DNA of 64,000 nucleotides from Papio anubis (GCF_008728515.1 NC_044984.1:100053181-100117180), one strand, 5' to 3'; shown: positions 45,304 through 55,415, counted from the first letter of the stretch. Numbers and translations are program-made. Notes: generated by a model from the letters alone, not told the origin.

Positions 45304-45470
45304 AAATGTTTTGCAGTACCTGGGCTATTCATCACCAAGGTGTCTGTAGCTCTAATAAACTGAGGGATTTTTTTTGGCTTTGTTTTAACTGTTCCATCTA
45401 GGGAGCCCAAAGGCCCAACTTATTCCTTGGTCCACTGTATAAATACAAAAAATTAAAAACCCTGGGTGAA

Positions 45471-45536
45471 AAAAGACGTGAGCAAGGATGTGAGCAAGAC
45501 GTGACAAAAAGATGTGAGCGGGATGTGAACAAGAAT
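45471..45536. repeat. Short degenerate minisatellite
   Basis: Five units of about 11-13 bp on the theme GATGTGAGCAAG / GACGTGAGCAAG. Confidence 0.7.
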
Positions 45537-45576
45537 TAAAAGACTGCCAGAATTGAATTTCAAAAGACAGAAAATT

Positions 45577-45770
45577 GTGATGCTTAAGAGCACAGCCTCT
45601 ACTACTGATTAGCTGAGTACCTTAGGCAAGCTATTCAACCCCTCTAGGCCTCAGTTTTCTCATCTGTAAAATGGTGATAATAACAACAGTATCTAGCTCT
45701 CATAAGACCATTATCAGGATTAAATGATACAATGTAAGATGGTTACAACAGTCTCTTGGGACATGGAAAG
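45577..45770 (+). repeat. MIR SINE
   Basis: AAGAGCACAGCCTCTACTACTG, ACCTTAGGCAAGCTATTC, GCCTCAGTTTTCTCATCTG, AAAATGGTGATAATAACAAC: near-complete MIR. Confidence 0.88.
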
Positions 45771-45772
45771 TA

Positions 45773-45797
45773 CTGTGTGTGTGGTGATATATATGTA

Positions 45798-45828
<31 letters not shown>

Positions 45829-45836
45829 GTGTGTAT
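45773..45836. repeat. (TG)n/(TA)n microsatellite
   Basis: TG runs interleaved with TATATATA, alternating almost throughout. Confidence 0.88.
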
Positions 45837-45984
45837 AAATGTGGAATAAACAAAAGGTAATTATCTGAAATTAGCAATCTATGTGGAATCAGGAGGGTCT
45901 GTGGCCAGAATATGGTAGTTTTTATACTATCTGTATTTCCATTAAGAAAAAAACAAAAAGCACAGACAAATACCCATGACTTTC

Positions 45985-46120
45985 TTTTTTTTAATATTTG
46001 TTTTGAAATGGAGTCTTGCTATGTTGTCCAGGTTGGCCTCAAACTCCCAGGCTCAAGTGATTCTCTTACCTCAGCCTCCCATGTAGCTGGGCCTACAGGC
46101 ATATACCACCACACCCAGCT
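45985..46120 (-). repeat. Alu monomer (FLAM-like)
   Basis: T-run, GAAATGGAGTCTTGCTATG, AAGTGATTCTCTTACCTCAG, GTAGCTGGGCCTACAGGC, ACCACACCCAGCT: one arm only. Confidence 0.8.
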
Positions 46121-46137
46121 TAGATTCCTTTGATTTT

Positions 46138-46240
46138 TCCTGAACATTTATTTACGACTAAGTGAGCAAATTTTATTTGTCTGACATTGTACTAATCACT
46201 TTGCATGTATTTAATGCATTTTGTTAAATACACACAAAGC
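46138..46240 (-). repeat. Possible MIR 3' part
   Basis: CTGACATTGTACTAATCAC then TTTGCATGTATTTAATGC resembles antisense MIR. Confidence 0.4.
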
Positions 46241-47184
46241 TCCCAGTTTCTGATACTTTCGTTTCTTTTCCTTTTTTAACAACTAGGAATGTCTATTCAG
46301 CCCATACTGAAACTATCTGGACTGCCCACTGAAGCTGGACTGCTCCAAAACGCCCATCCTTCCCTGGGTCAAGCAGATCCTGCAGCTGAACCATGAGGCT
46401 ACCAAGGGAAAATGTGTTTTCAGCTTCATTCTGTCATAATCCAACAGTAGCACTTTTTGAGGAAAGCTTATTTCCAGGCTTCTGTGTACTTTCCTCTTCA
46501 CTTTGAGCCACTTTTGCCTCTCGTATCCTAGGAATAAAGTGTCATAGCCGGCAACGTTGCCCAGATTACATTCTGATGATGTGTGGGGCTCAGAAAGCTG
46601 GAAATGAAGAGTGGGGCGGAATGGCTTTGCCCAGTGTCTTTTCCTGACAAGCCTGTTGCCCGTCGCTGTGGCCATTTTTCCAAACATGAGCTTCAGCTGA
46701 GAATCTTCCACCCTCAGGTGTCAATTTGTTTTCCTAAGCTGGAGGCTTTGTCTTGGTGTCTGGAAAGCAATTTGGATATTCATGGTGGCTAAAGCTATCC
46801 AGTGGAAAAATAAGTCACCATCGAGTAATGAGACCAGACTATTGGGTGTCTCATATCCTGGCTGCAAATGCAGATGCCAAAGAGTTCAGAAAATATTTCA
46901 ACACAGGCAGCATTGTTGGAATAAGTGACAGTTGCCCATGATGACTTAGGGACCAACACCTATTTAGACGTGTGAGATCTGGTGTTTTTAAAAATCAGTT
47001 TCATTATTTATTAATGTACCTGATAATTCCAATGTGATTGATGGGGGAGTTGAATTCTAGGAGCACCATAGCAACATATTGCTCAATTCTCTATCATTCT
47101 GTTATTTATCTTCCTAAGACTGGCTCAACAAATGGTCCCAAGAAGATTTTATTCTACTTGAAGGAGCGACACTTGTATTTCTTA
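46241..47184. other. Repeat-poor segment with 132-codon frame
   Basis: No named repeat in about 0.9 kb. The minus strand has an ATG-initiated frame at 46313-46711 (132 codons), the longest non-LINE frame here, with several CpGs (46548-46680). The product is basic with scattered Cys, and I recognise no domain, signal peptide or membrane segment. It could be chance or a gene relic. Confidence 0.35.
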
Positions 47185-47445
47185 ATCACTGTTATGACCT
47201 GGATTCACGGCAAAGTCCACTTAATTCTGCCTCCTAATAACTATCATATCTACCCTTTCCATCACCATCTCAGCTCCTATCTCAGGCTCTCCACAGATTT
47301 TTTTTCTATGCTAATGCAACCTTTTCCTTATTAGTCTTTTCTGTGGTTAGCTTCACTGCTGTCCTCAACCCAATCCTTTCTTCATGTTGCATACAAAGTG
47401 ACATTTTACAGATACATCAGAAATACATACTAATATTTTATTTAT
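47185..47445 (+). repeat. L2 fragment
   Basis: CTCAGCTCCTATCTCAGGC, CTATGCTAATGCAACC, TTTTCCTTATTAGTC and CATACAAAGTGACATTTTAC fit the region upstream of the L2 3' end. 47446-47896 after it is unassigned. Confidence 0.45.
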
Positions 47446-47912
47446 ATAATTAATAGACCCTGATGCCTTTTAAGGTGTGGGAAGATCTTTCTTTGCTGAG
47501 TAAAGTGATGGGAATGGAAGTGCTAGAATAGTGCTCGATTGTTCTGCATGAGAAAGGGGAAGAGATAGAGGAATGGGGAGCTAGGAAGCATGATTCCTGA
47601 ATAAAGACCTAGAGTCAGAGAAAATTACAGGCTTAGAAGGGAGAAGACCCAGAGAAAGATGGGGACTCAGCTAGAAGCCAAAGGAGGAAATGAGGAAAGG
47701 GGATTTGAGGAGTGTCATTCTGTACACCCTGAAATCTGACTTCCTCCCCAGTCTGACACATAAAACTTCCAGTTTCTGTAGTGACATAGAAATCTCTACA
47801 TTGTACAAATGTAGAGAACATCTTAATTTTTCACTAATGTTTTGTTGAGGGGATTGTTATTTTGGGGAAATGAGTGGAAGCACCATGTCACACTACAAGA
47901 ATGGTGTGAGGC

Positions 47913-48139
47913 CACACCGGGGCCTATCATGGGGAGGGGGGAGGGGGGAGGGATTGCATTGGGAGTTATACCTGATGTAAATGACGAGTTGATGGGTGCT
48001 GACGAGTTGATGGGTGCAGCACACCAACATGGCACAAGTATACATATGTAACAAACCTGCACGTTATGCACATGTACCCTAGAACTTAAAGTATAATAAT
48101 AATAAATAAATAAATAAATAAATTAATTAATTAATTAAA
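47913..48139 (+). mobile_element. L1PA 3' end, short insertion
   Basis: 227-bp 5'-truncated LINE-1: CACACCGGGGCCTATCATGG, G-rich GGGAGGGGGGAGGGGGG-type tract (about 47932-47953), ACCAACATGGCACAAGTATAC, GTACCCTAGAACTTAAAG and a patterned tail of ATAA/ATTA units. Perfect 16-bp target duplication AAGAATGGTGTGAGGC at 47897-47912 and 48140-48155. Contains an internal duplication of GACGAGTTGATGGGTGCT (about 47982-48017, last base changed in copy 2). Confidence 0.95.
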
Positions 48140-48269
48140 AAGAATGGTGTGAGGCAAACCAACGCCAAGACAGGATACAGAGTTGACCAATCTGTGTAAT
48201 GCACACATCCAATCCCTGCTCCTCCGACCAAGTCTCCTATGGATCCCCATCCTCCATAGGTGGGAGTGG

Positions 48270-48588
48270 GGGGCTGAAACATTTTAGCATGGAATACCAG
48301 ATCCTTCCTGATCTAGTTTATACGTATCTGTCCAACTGTATCTTGTAAGCACCTCTTCTCAGTCTCACATACACACACATACATCCTTTATATCCTAGAG
48401 CAATACAAGGACTGCAAAGAGGGTATATGCTATTTCACCCTGCTAGACTACTCTTTCCCCACTCTTATTCAGTTGGAAAATGCCTCTTTCTCCTCCCTCA
48501 AGCAGATTTAGGTGCTCCTTCCCCTGGGCTCTCAATTTACCTTGAAAGGTATACACTTTTGTTTTATCATCACACTGTTTGGTAATTG
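48270..48588 (+). repeat. L2, left block (split by L1PA)
   Basis: ATACCAGATCCTTCCTGATC, CACCTCTTCTCAGTCTCAC, CTGGGCTCTCAATTTACC suggest L2 coding-end sequence. The collinear remainder lies beyond the L1PA insertion at 54143-54290. Confidence 0.5.
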
Positions 48589-48808
48589 CGGGTTTTTTTA
48601 TTATTATTATACTTTAAGTTCTAGGGTACATGTGCACAATGTGCAGGTTTGTTACATATGTATACATGTGCCATGTTGGTGTGCTGTACCCATTAACTCA
48701 TCATTTACATTAGGTATATCTCCTAATGCTATCCCTCCCCCAACCCCCTCCCCACAATAGGCCCTGGTGTGTGATGTTCCCCTTCCTGTGTCCAAGTGAT
48801 CTCATTGT

Positions 48809-51800
48809 TCAATTCCCACCTATGAGTGAGAACATGCATTGTTTGGTTTTCTGTTCTTGCGATAGTTTGCTGAGAATGATGGTTTCCAGCTGCATCCATG
48901 TCCCTACAAAGGACACAAACTCATCCTTTTTTATGGCTGCATAGTATTCCATGGTGTATATGTGTCACATTTTCTTCATCCAGACTGTCACTGATGGACA
49001 TTTGGATTGATTCCAAGTCTTTGCTATTGTGAATAGTGCTGCAATAAACGTACATGTGCATGTGTCTTTATAGCAGCATGATTTATAATCCTTTAGGTAT
49101 ATACCCAGTAATGGGATGGCTGGGTCAAATGGTATTTCTAGTTCTAGATCCTTGAGGAATCGCCACACTGTTTTCCACAATGGTTGAACTAGTTTACAGT
49201 CCCACCAACAGTGTAGAAGTGTTCCTATTTCTCCACATCCTCTCCAGTACCTGTTGTTTCCTGATTTTTTAATGATTGCCATTCTAACTGGTGTAAGATG
49301 GTATCTCATTGTGGTTTTGATGTGCATTTCTCTGATGGTGAGTGATGATGAGCATTTTTTCATGTGTCTGTTCGCTGTATGAATGTCTTCTTTTGAGAAA
49401 TGTCTGTTCACATCCTTTGCCCACTTTTTGATGGGGTTGTTTGCTTTTTTCTTGTAAATTTGTTTTTCTTTGTACGTTCTGGATATTAGCCCTTTGTCAG
49501 ATGAGTAGATTGCAAAACTTTTCTCCCATTCTGTAGGTTGCCTGTTCACTCTGATGGTAGTTTCTTTTGCTGTGCAGAAGCTCTTTAGTTTAATTAGATC
49601 CCATTTGTCAGTTTTGGCTTTTGTTGCCATTGCTTTTGGTGTTTTAGATACGAAGTCCTTGCCCATGCCTATGTCCTGAATGGTATTACCTAGGTTTTCT
49701 TCTAGAGTTTTTATGGTTTTAGGTCTAACATTTAAGTCTCTAACCCATCTTGAATTAATTTTTGTGTAAGGAGTAAGAAAGGGTTCTAGTTTCAGCTTTC
49801 TACTTATGGCTAGCCAATTTTCCCAGCACCATTTATTAAATAGGGAATCCTTTCCCCATTTCTTGTTTTTGTCAGGTTTGTCAAAGATCAGATGGCTGTA
49901 GATGTGTGGTATTATTTCTGAGAGCTCTGTTCTGTTCCATTGGTCTATATCTCTGTTTTGGTACCAGTACCATGCTGTTTTGGTTACTGTAGCCTTGTAG
50001 TATAGTTTGAAGTCAGGTAGTATGATGCCTCCAGCTTTGTTCTTTTGGCTTAGGATTGTCTTGGCAATGCGGGGTTTTTTTGGTTCCATATGAACTTTAA
50101 AGTAGTTTTTTCCAATTCTGTGAAGAACGTCATTGGTAGCTTAATGGGGATGGCATTGAATCTATAAATTACCTTGGGCAGTATGGCCATTTTCACAATA
50201 TTGATTCTTCCTATCCATGAGCATGGTATGTTCTTCCATCTGTTTGTGTCCTCTTTTATTTCACTGAGCAGTGGTTTGTAGTTCTCCTTGAAGAGGTCCT
50301 TTACACCCCTTGTAAGTTGGATTCCTGGGTATTTTATTCTCTTTAAAGCTATTGTGAATGGGAGTTCATTCATGATTTGGCTCTCTGTTTGTCTGTTACT
50401 GGTGTATAAGAATGCTTGTGATTTTTGCACCTTGATTTTGTATACTGACACTTTGCTGAAGTTGCTTATCAGCTTAAGGAGATTTTGGGCTGAGACGATG
50501 GGGTTTTCTAAATATACAATCATGTCATCTGCAAACAGGGACAATTTGACTTCTTCTTTTCCTAACTGAATACCCTTGATTTCTTTCTCTTGCCTGATTG
50601 CCCTAGCCAGAACTTCCACCACTATGTTGAATAGGAGTGGTGAGAGAGGGCATCCCTGTCTTGTGCCAGTTTTCAAAGGGAATGCTTCCAGTTTTTGCCC
50701 ATTCAGTATATTGGCTGTGGGTTTGTTATAAATAGTTCTTGCTATTTTGAGATACGTTCCATCAATACTGAATTTATTGAGAGTTTTTAGCATGAAGGAC
50801 TGTTGAATTTTGTCAAAGGCCTTTTCTGCATCTATTGAGATAATCATGTGGTTTTTGCCTTTGGTTCTGCTTATATGCTGGATTACGTTTATTGATTTGC
50901 ATATGTCGAACCAGCCTTGCATCCCAGGGATGAAGCCCACTTGATCATGGTGAATAAGCTTTTTGATGTGCTGCTGGATTCCTTTTGCCAGTATTTTATT
51001 GAGGATTTTTGCATCAATGTTCATCAGGGATATTGGTCTAAAATTCTCTTTTTTTGTTGTGTCTCTGCCAGGCTTTGGTATCAGGATGATGTTGGCCTCA
51101 TAAAATGAGTTAGGGGGGATTCCCTCTTTTTCTATTGATTGGAATAGTTTCAGAAGGAATGGTACCAGTTCCTCCTTTTACCTCTGATAAAATTCAGCTG
51201 TGAATCCATCTGGTCCTGGACTTTTTTTGGTTGGTAGGCTATTAATTATTGCCTCAATTTCAGAGCCTGCTATTGGTCTATTCACGGATTCAACTTCTTC
51301 CTGGTTTAGTCTTGGGAGAGTGTAAGTGTCCAGGAAGTTATCCATTTCTTCTAGGTTTTCTAGTTTATTTGCGTAGAGGTGTTTATAGTATTCTCTGATG
51401 GTAGTTTGTATTTCTGTGGGGTCGGTGGTGATATCTCCTTTATCATATTTTATTGCGTCTATTTGATTATTCTCTCTTTTCTTCTTTATTAGTCTTGCTA
51501 GCGGTCTATCAATTTTGTTGATCTTTTCAAAAAACCAGCTCCTGGATTCATTGATTTTTTGGAGGGTTTTTTATGTCTCTATCTCCTTCAGTTCTGCTCT
51601 GATCTTAAGTTATTTCTTGCCTTCTACCAGCTTTTGAATGTGTTTGCTCTTGCTTCTCTAGTTCTTTTAATTGTGATGTTAGGGTATCAAGTTTAGATCT
51701 TTCCTGCTTTCTCTAGTGGGCATTTAGTGCTATAAATTTCCCTCTCCACACTGCTTTAAATGTGTCCCAGAGATTCTGGTATGTCGTATCTTTGTTCTCA

Positions 51801-52630
51801 TTGGTTTCAGAGAACATCTTTATTTCTGCCTTCATTTCGTTATGTACCCAGTAGTCATTCAGGAGCAAGTTGTTCAGTTTCCATGTAGTTGAGCGGTTTT
51901 GATTGAGTTTCTTAGTCCTGAGTTCTAGTTTGATTGCACTGTGGTCTGAGAGACAGTTTGTTATAATTTCCATGGTTTTACATTTGCTGGGGAGTGCTTT
52001 ACATCCAACTATGTGGTCAATTTTGGAATAAGTGTGATGTGGTGCTGGGAAGAATGTATAGTCTGTTGATTTGGGGTGGAGAGTTCTGTAGATGTCTATT
52101 AGGTCCGCTTGGTACAGAGTTGAGTTCAATTCCTAGATATCCTTGTTAACTTTCTGTCTCGTTGATCTGTCTAATGTTGACAGTGGGGTGTTAAAGTCTC
52201 CCATTATTATTGTATGGGAGTCTAAGTCTCTTTGTAAGTCTCTAAGGACTTGCTTTATGAATCTGGGTGCTCCTGTATTGGGTGCATATATATTTAGGAT
52301 AGTTAGCTCTTCCTGATGAATTGATCCCTTTACCATTATGTAATGGCCTTCTTTGTCTCTTTTGATCTTTGATGGTTTAAAGTCTGTTTTATCAGAGACT
52401 AGGAGTGCAACCCCTGCTTTTTTTTGTTTTCCATTTGCTTGATAGATCTTCTTCCATCCCTTTATTTTGAGCCTATGTGTGTCTCTGCATGTGAGATGGG
52501 TCTCCTGAATACAGCAAACTGATGGGTCTTAACTCTTTTTCCAATTTGCCAGTCTGTGTCTTTTAATTGGGGCATTTAATCCATTTACATTTAAGGTTAA
52601 TATTGTCATATGTGAACTTGATCCTGTCAT
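48809..52630 (-). pseudogene. LINE-1 ORF2 (endonuclease/reverse transcriptase), broken
   Basis: ORF2p normally nicks target DNA (APE-type endonuclease), reverse-transcribes L1 RNA and ends in a Cys-rich domain; about 1275 residues. Here the start ATG is at 52628-52630, and codon 34 is already TAA (52529-52531). Further in-frame stops lie at 52133-52135 and 51713-51715. The frame changes between about 51700 and 51025, and shifts again around 50050-50089 at a homopolymer. Surviving pieces still show GDFNTPLS and SDHSAIKLE (endonuclease), FADDMIVYLENP (reverse transcriptase catalytic Asp pair, about 50510-50550), and a Cys-rich end whose first Cys is Tyr (RYWRGCGE, codon at 49247-49249). A terminal TGA at 48965-48967 removes the last ~50 residues. 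It cannot make a functional protein. Confidence 0.95.
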
Positions 52631-52693
52631 TATGATATTAGCTGGTTATTTTGCTCGTTAGTTGATGCAGTTTCTTCCTAGCATTGATGGACT

Positions 52694-53710
52694 TTACATT
52701 TTGGCATGTTTTTGCAATGGCTGGTACCGGTTGTTCCTTTCCATGTTTAGTGCTTCCTTCAGGGTCTCTTGTAAGGCAGGCCTGGTGGTGACAAAATCTC
52801 TAAGCATTTGCTTATCTGTAAAGGTTTTTATTTCTCCTTCACTTACAAAACTTAGTTTGGCTGGATATGAAATTCTGGGTTGAAAATTTTTTTCTTTAAG
52901 AATGTTGAATATTGGCCCCCACTCTCTTCTGGCTTGTAGAGTTTCTGCCAAGAGGTCTGCTGTTAGTCTGATGGGCTTCCCTTTGTGGGTAACCCAACCT
53001 TTCTCTCTGGCTGCCCTTAACATTTTTTCCTTCATTTCAACTTTGGTGAATCTGACAATTATGTGTCTTAGAGTTGCTCTTCTCGAGGAGTATCTTTGTG
53101 GTGTTCTCTGTATTTCCTGAATTTGAATGTTGGCCTGCCTTACTAGTTTGGGGAAGTTCTCCTGGATGATTTCCTGCAGAGTGTTTTCCAATGTGGTTCC
53201 ATTTTCCCCATCACTTTCAGGCACACCAATCAGATGGAAATTTGGTCTTTTCACATAATCCCATCTTTCTTGGAGGCTTTGTTCATTTCTTTTTACTCTT
53301 TTTTCTCTACATTTCTCTTCTTGCTTCATTTCATTCATTTGATCTTCAATCACTGATAATCTTTCTTCCAGTTGATCGAGTCGGTTACTGAAGCTTGTGC
53401 ATTTGTCACATAGTTCTCGTGTCATGGTTTTCATCTCTATCAGTTCTTTTAAAGTCTTCTCTGCATTGATTATTCTAGTTATCCATTCATCCATTCTTTT
53501 TTCAAGGTTTTTAGTTTCTTTGCGCTGGTTATGTAGTTCCTCCTTTAGCTCTGAGAAGTTTGATCGACTGAAGCCTTCTTCTCTCAACTTGTTAAAGTCA
53601 TTTTCTGTCCAGCCTTGTTCCATTGCTGGCAATGAGCTGCGTTCCTTTGGAGGGGGAGATGCGCTCTGATTTTTTGAATTTCCGGCTTTTCTGCACTGCT
53701 TTTTCCCCAT
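52694..53710 (-). CDS. LINE-1 ORF1 protein, uninterrupted
   Basis: 338-codon frame, the usual full length of human L1 ORF1p, an RNA-binding trimeric chaperone that packages L1 RNA in cytoplasmic particles. Basic Ser-rich N-terminus (1-50); a leucine-heptad coiled coil at about 52-152; an RRM from about 157 (RPNFHLIGVPESD) to 252; a C-terminal domain to 338. Key features are kept: REKG at 235-238, ARR at 260-262, YPAKLS at 282-287. The start was chosen because MGKKQ is the canonical L1 opening, and the gap to ORF2 is the canonical 63 bases. The coiled coil differs from the youngest human L1 (KNLEKRMDEWITRI, FSNRLDQLEERL), as expected of an older L1PA copy. Expression is doubtful because most of the L1 promoter is missing. 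No stop or frameshift seen. Confidence 0.93.
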   Translation of the reverse strand: MGKKQCRKAGNSKNQSASPPPKERSSLPAMEQGWTENDFNKLREEGFSRSNFSELKEELHNQRKETKNLEKRMDEWITRIINAEKTLKELIEMKTMTRELCDKCTSFSNRLDQLEERLSVIEDQMNEMKQEEKCREKRVKRNEQSLQERWDYVKRPNFHLIGVPESDGENGTTLENTLQEIIQENFPKLVRQANIQIQEIQRTPQRYSSRRATLRHIIVRFTKVEMKEKMLRAAREKGWVTHKGKPIRLTADLLAETLQARREWGPIFNILKEKNFQPRISYPAKLSFVSEGEIKTFTDKQMLRDFVTTRPALQETLKEALNMERNNRYQPLQKHAKM

Positions 53711-54142
53711 CTTTGTGGTTTTATCTGCCTTTGGTCTTTGATGATGGTGACGTACTGATGGGGTTTTGGTGTGGGTGTCCTTTCTGTTTGTTAGTTTTCC
53801 TTCTAACAGTCAGGACCCTCAGCTGCAGGTCTGTTGGAGTTGGCTTGAGGTCCACTCCAGACCCCGTTTGTGAGGGTATCAGCAGCGGAGGCTGCAGAAG
53901 ATAGAATATTGCTGAACAGTGAGTGTTGCTGTCTGATTCTTGCTCTGGAAGCTTCGTCTCAGGGTGTACCAGCCGTGTGAGGTGTGATGTGTTGGTCTGT
54001 CCCTAGTGGGGGATGTCTCCCAGTTAGGCTACTCAGGGGTCAGGGACCCACTTGAGCAGACAGTCTGTCCATTCTCAGATCTCAGCCTCCGTGCTGGGAG
54101 AACCACTGCCCTCTTCAAAGCTGTCAGATAGGTACTTTTACG
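53711..54142 (-). promoter_or_regulatory. Remnant of L1PA 5'UTR with retained ~126-bp block
   Basis: Only the ORF1-proximal ~420 bases of the L1 internal promoter remain. The YY1-containing first part and most of the sense and antisense promoters are lost. Within it, 53840-53965 (from TTGGCTTGAGGTCC to GTCTCAGGGT) corresponds to a segment that the youngest L1PA copies lack. In established work that ~129-bp segment is the target of the KRAB zinc finger ZNF93 and was deleted in later L1PA3 lineages. Assigning this block to that segment is my inference from position and size. Confidence 0.75.
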
Positions 54143-54290
54143 ACTGTTTTGTAACTGTATATTCACATGCCTCTCTCCCTAACATGACCATAATTTCCTT
54201 GAAGCCACATGTAGTTTTATCGCTATGAAAAACTTCTAGCACCTAGCAAAGGATTAGGCATTTAGTCTGATGTTTGGTGAGTACATTTAG
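54143..54290 (+). repeat. L2 3' end, right block (split by L1PA)
   Basis: TTTCCTTGAAGCCACATG, CTTCTAGCACCTAGCAAAGG and TCTGATGTTTGGTGAGTAC: the L2 terminus continuing from 48588. 54291-54419 is unassigned. Confidence 0.6.
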
Positions 54291-54419
54291 CTTCTATGGC
54301 TTGTAAGTGTTATAGAGGAGCTACCAAAGAAAAACTAACTGACAAGAGGAAAAGAAAAATTCTCATTGGTCTTCTAAAAACTTGCCCAATATTTATGGTT
54401 TCTCTCATCATGAAGACTA

Positions 54420-54735
54420 TTACTTTGGTGGTCCTCAATAAACCATGACTCCTACCATTCCAACTCTTGTGCCAGCCTTCCCAACATTGCCTCTGGTCTT
54501 GGCCATGTTAGCTTTGGCCACTGGAATATTGGCAAGGATGAAGACAGCGGATGCTTGACCATTGCTTGTACATTGGGTTTGTCCACTTGAAGTGCTCTTT
54601 CTTGGAACCCAGGTGCCATGTTCAGTGTAAGTCCAACAAGCCATGTGAAGAAAAACCAAAGTCCCTGGATGAGAGTCCCAGGTGAGCATCCAGCTGAGGG
54701 CCACCAACAACTTTGATGCACACAGTCCTCAAAAT
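54420..54735 (+). mobile_element. Old MLT1 LTR
   Basis: GCCTCTGGTCTTGGCCATG, AGCTTTGGCCACTGGAATATTGG, TTGTACATTGGGTTTGTCC, GCCATGTGAAGAAAAACC and CCAGCTGAGGGCCACC follow the older MLT1 consensus. The 91- and 100-codon minus-strand frames are antisense to it. Confidence 0.6.
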
Positions 54736-55236
54736 CATCCTTAGCTAAAACCATTGCATATCTCTCTTAAAAGCCGTATTAAAGGCATATTAAAGGTTTA
54801 ACTGTATTGGTAAAATGTCACTGCCCATGGAAAAGAACGAAAACTCCTTTACAAAAGAATCATTACAATTGCCAAAAAAAAAAACTGAAACTCATTCATA
54901 AATTGGAGATGTTATGGTGGAAGCCTTTTGTTAGTTAATGGATCTCTATATTGAGATTACAAGCACATTGTAAATGATCTCTGGGGAGAGGTATTGGGTC
55001 CAATTAATGAAGGGGGTGAATTCTCACAGAAGAAAAGAAAGTGATAGGGGGTCGAGCTGTTCAGGTGGTGGTTCCTACATGACCATAGTCCCATTTTCCT
55101 TATCAGCATCCTCATTTTCTGGTATTTCAATATGGATTCGGGTATTTTGGAAGAAAAAAGAACATTATAGAAAGAGCAGGCTCAAGAATCACAGTCCAAG
55201 TCTGGGCACAACTACATGGAGCAGCTATAAGGGTTT
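54736..55236. other. Unassigned sequence
   Basis: No named element. A 104-codon frame at 54974-55288 runs into the MLT2 LTR and shows no domain. Confidence 0.45.
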
Positions 55237-55283
55237 CATATTAGTCAAGGTTCTCCAGAGAAACAGAGCCAATAGGATGGGTG

Positions 55284-55347
<64 letters not shown>

Positions 55348-55415
55348 TTGGTAAATATATAGATAATGATGGATACATAGATAGGTAGATGTTGGTAAAT
55401 ATATACATACTGATG

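Larger units (their letters stand above)
48589..54142 (-). mobile_element. L1PA LINE-1, 5'-truncated, about 5.5 kb
   Basis: Runs right to left: part of the 5'UTR, intact ORF1 (52694-53710), a 63-base inter-ORF spacer (52631-52693), broken ORF2 (48809-52630), 3'UTR and a short T/ATT-patterned tail near 48592-48610. Flanked by an imperfect 15-bp duplication, ACTGTTTGGTAATTG (48574-48588) and ACTGTTTTGTAACTG (54143-54157). A full element is about 6 kb; the first ~0.5 kb of the 5'UTR is absent. Retention of an extra 5'UTR block (53840-53965) and the ORF1 sequence place it roughly in L1PA4-L1PA8 (inference). Primate-specific insertion into L2. Confidence 0.96.

Noticed and set aside
50288..53904. 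Plus-strand frames of 63-93 codons across the LINE-1
   Set aside because: They are antisense shadows of ORF1 and ORF2, with no independent support.
54435..54754. Minus-strand frames of 91-100 codons
   Set aside because: Antisense to an old MLT1 LTR and overlapping each other in two frames.
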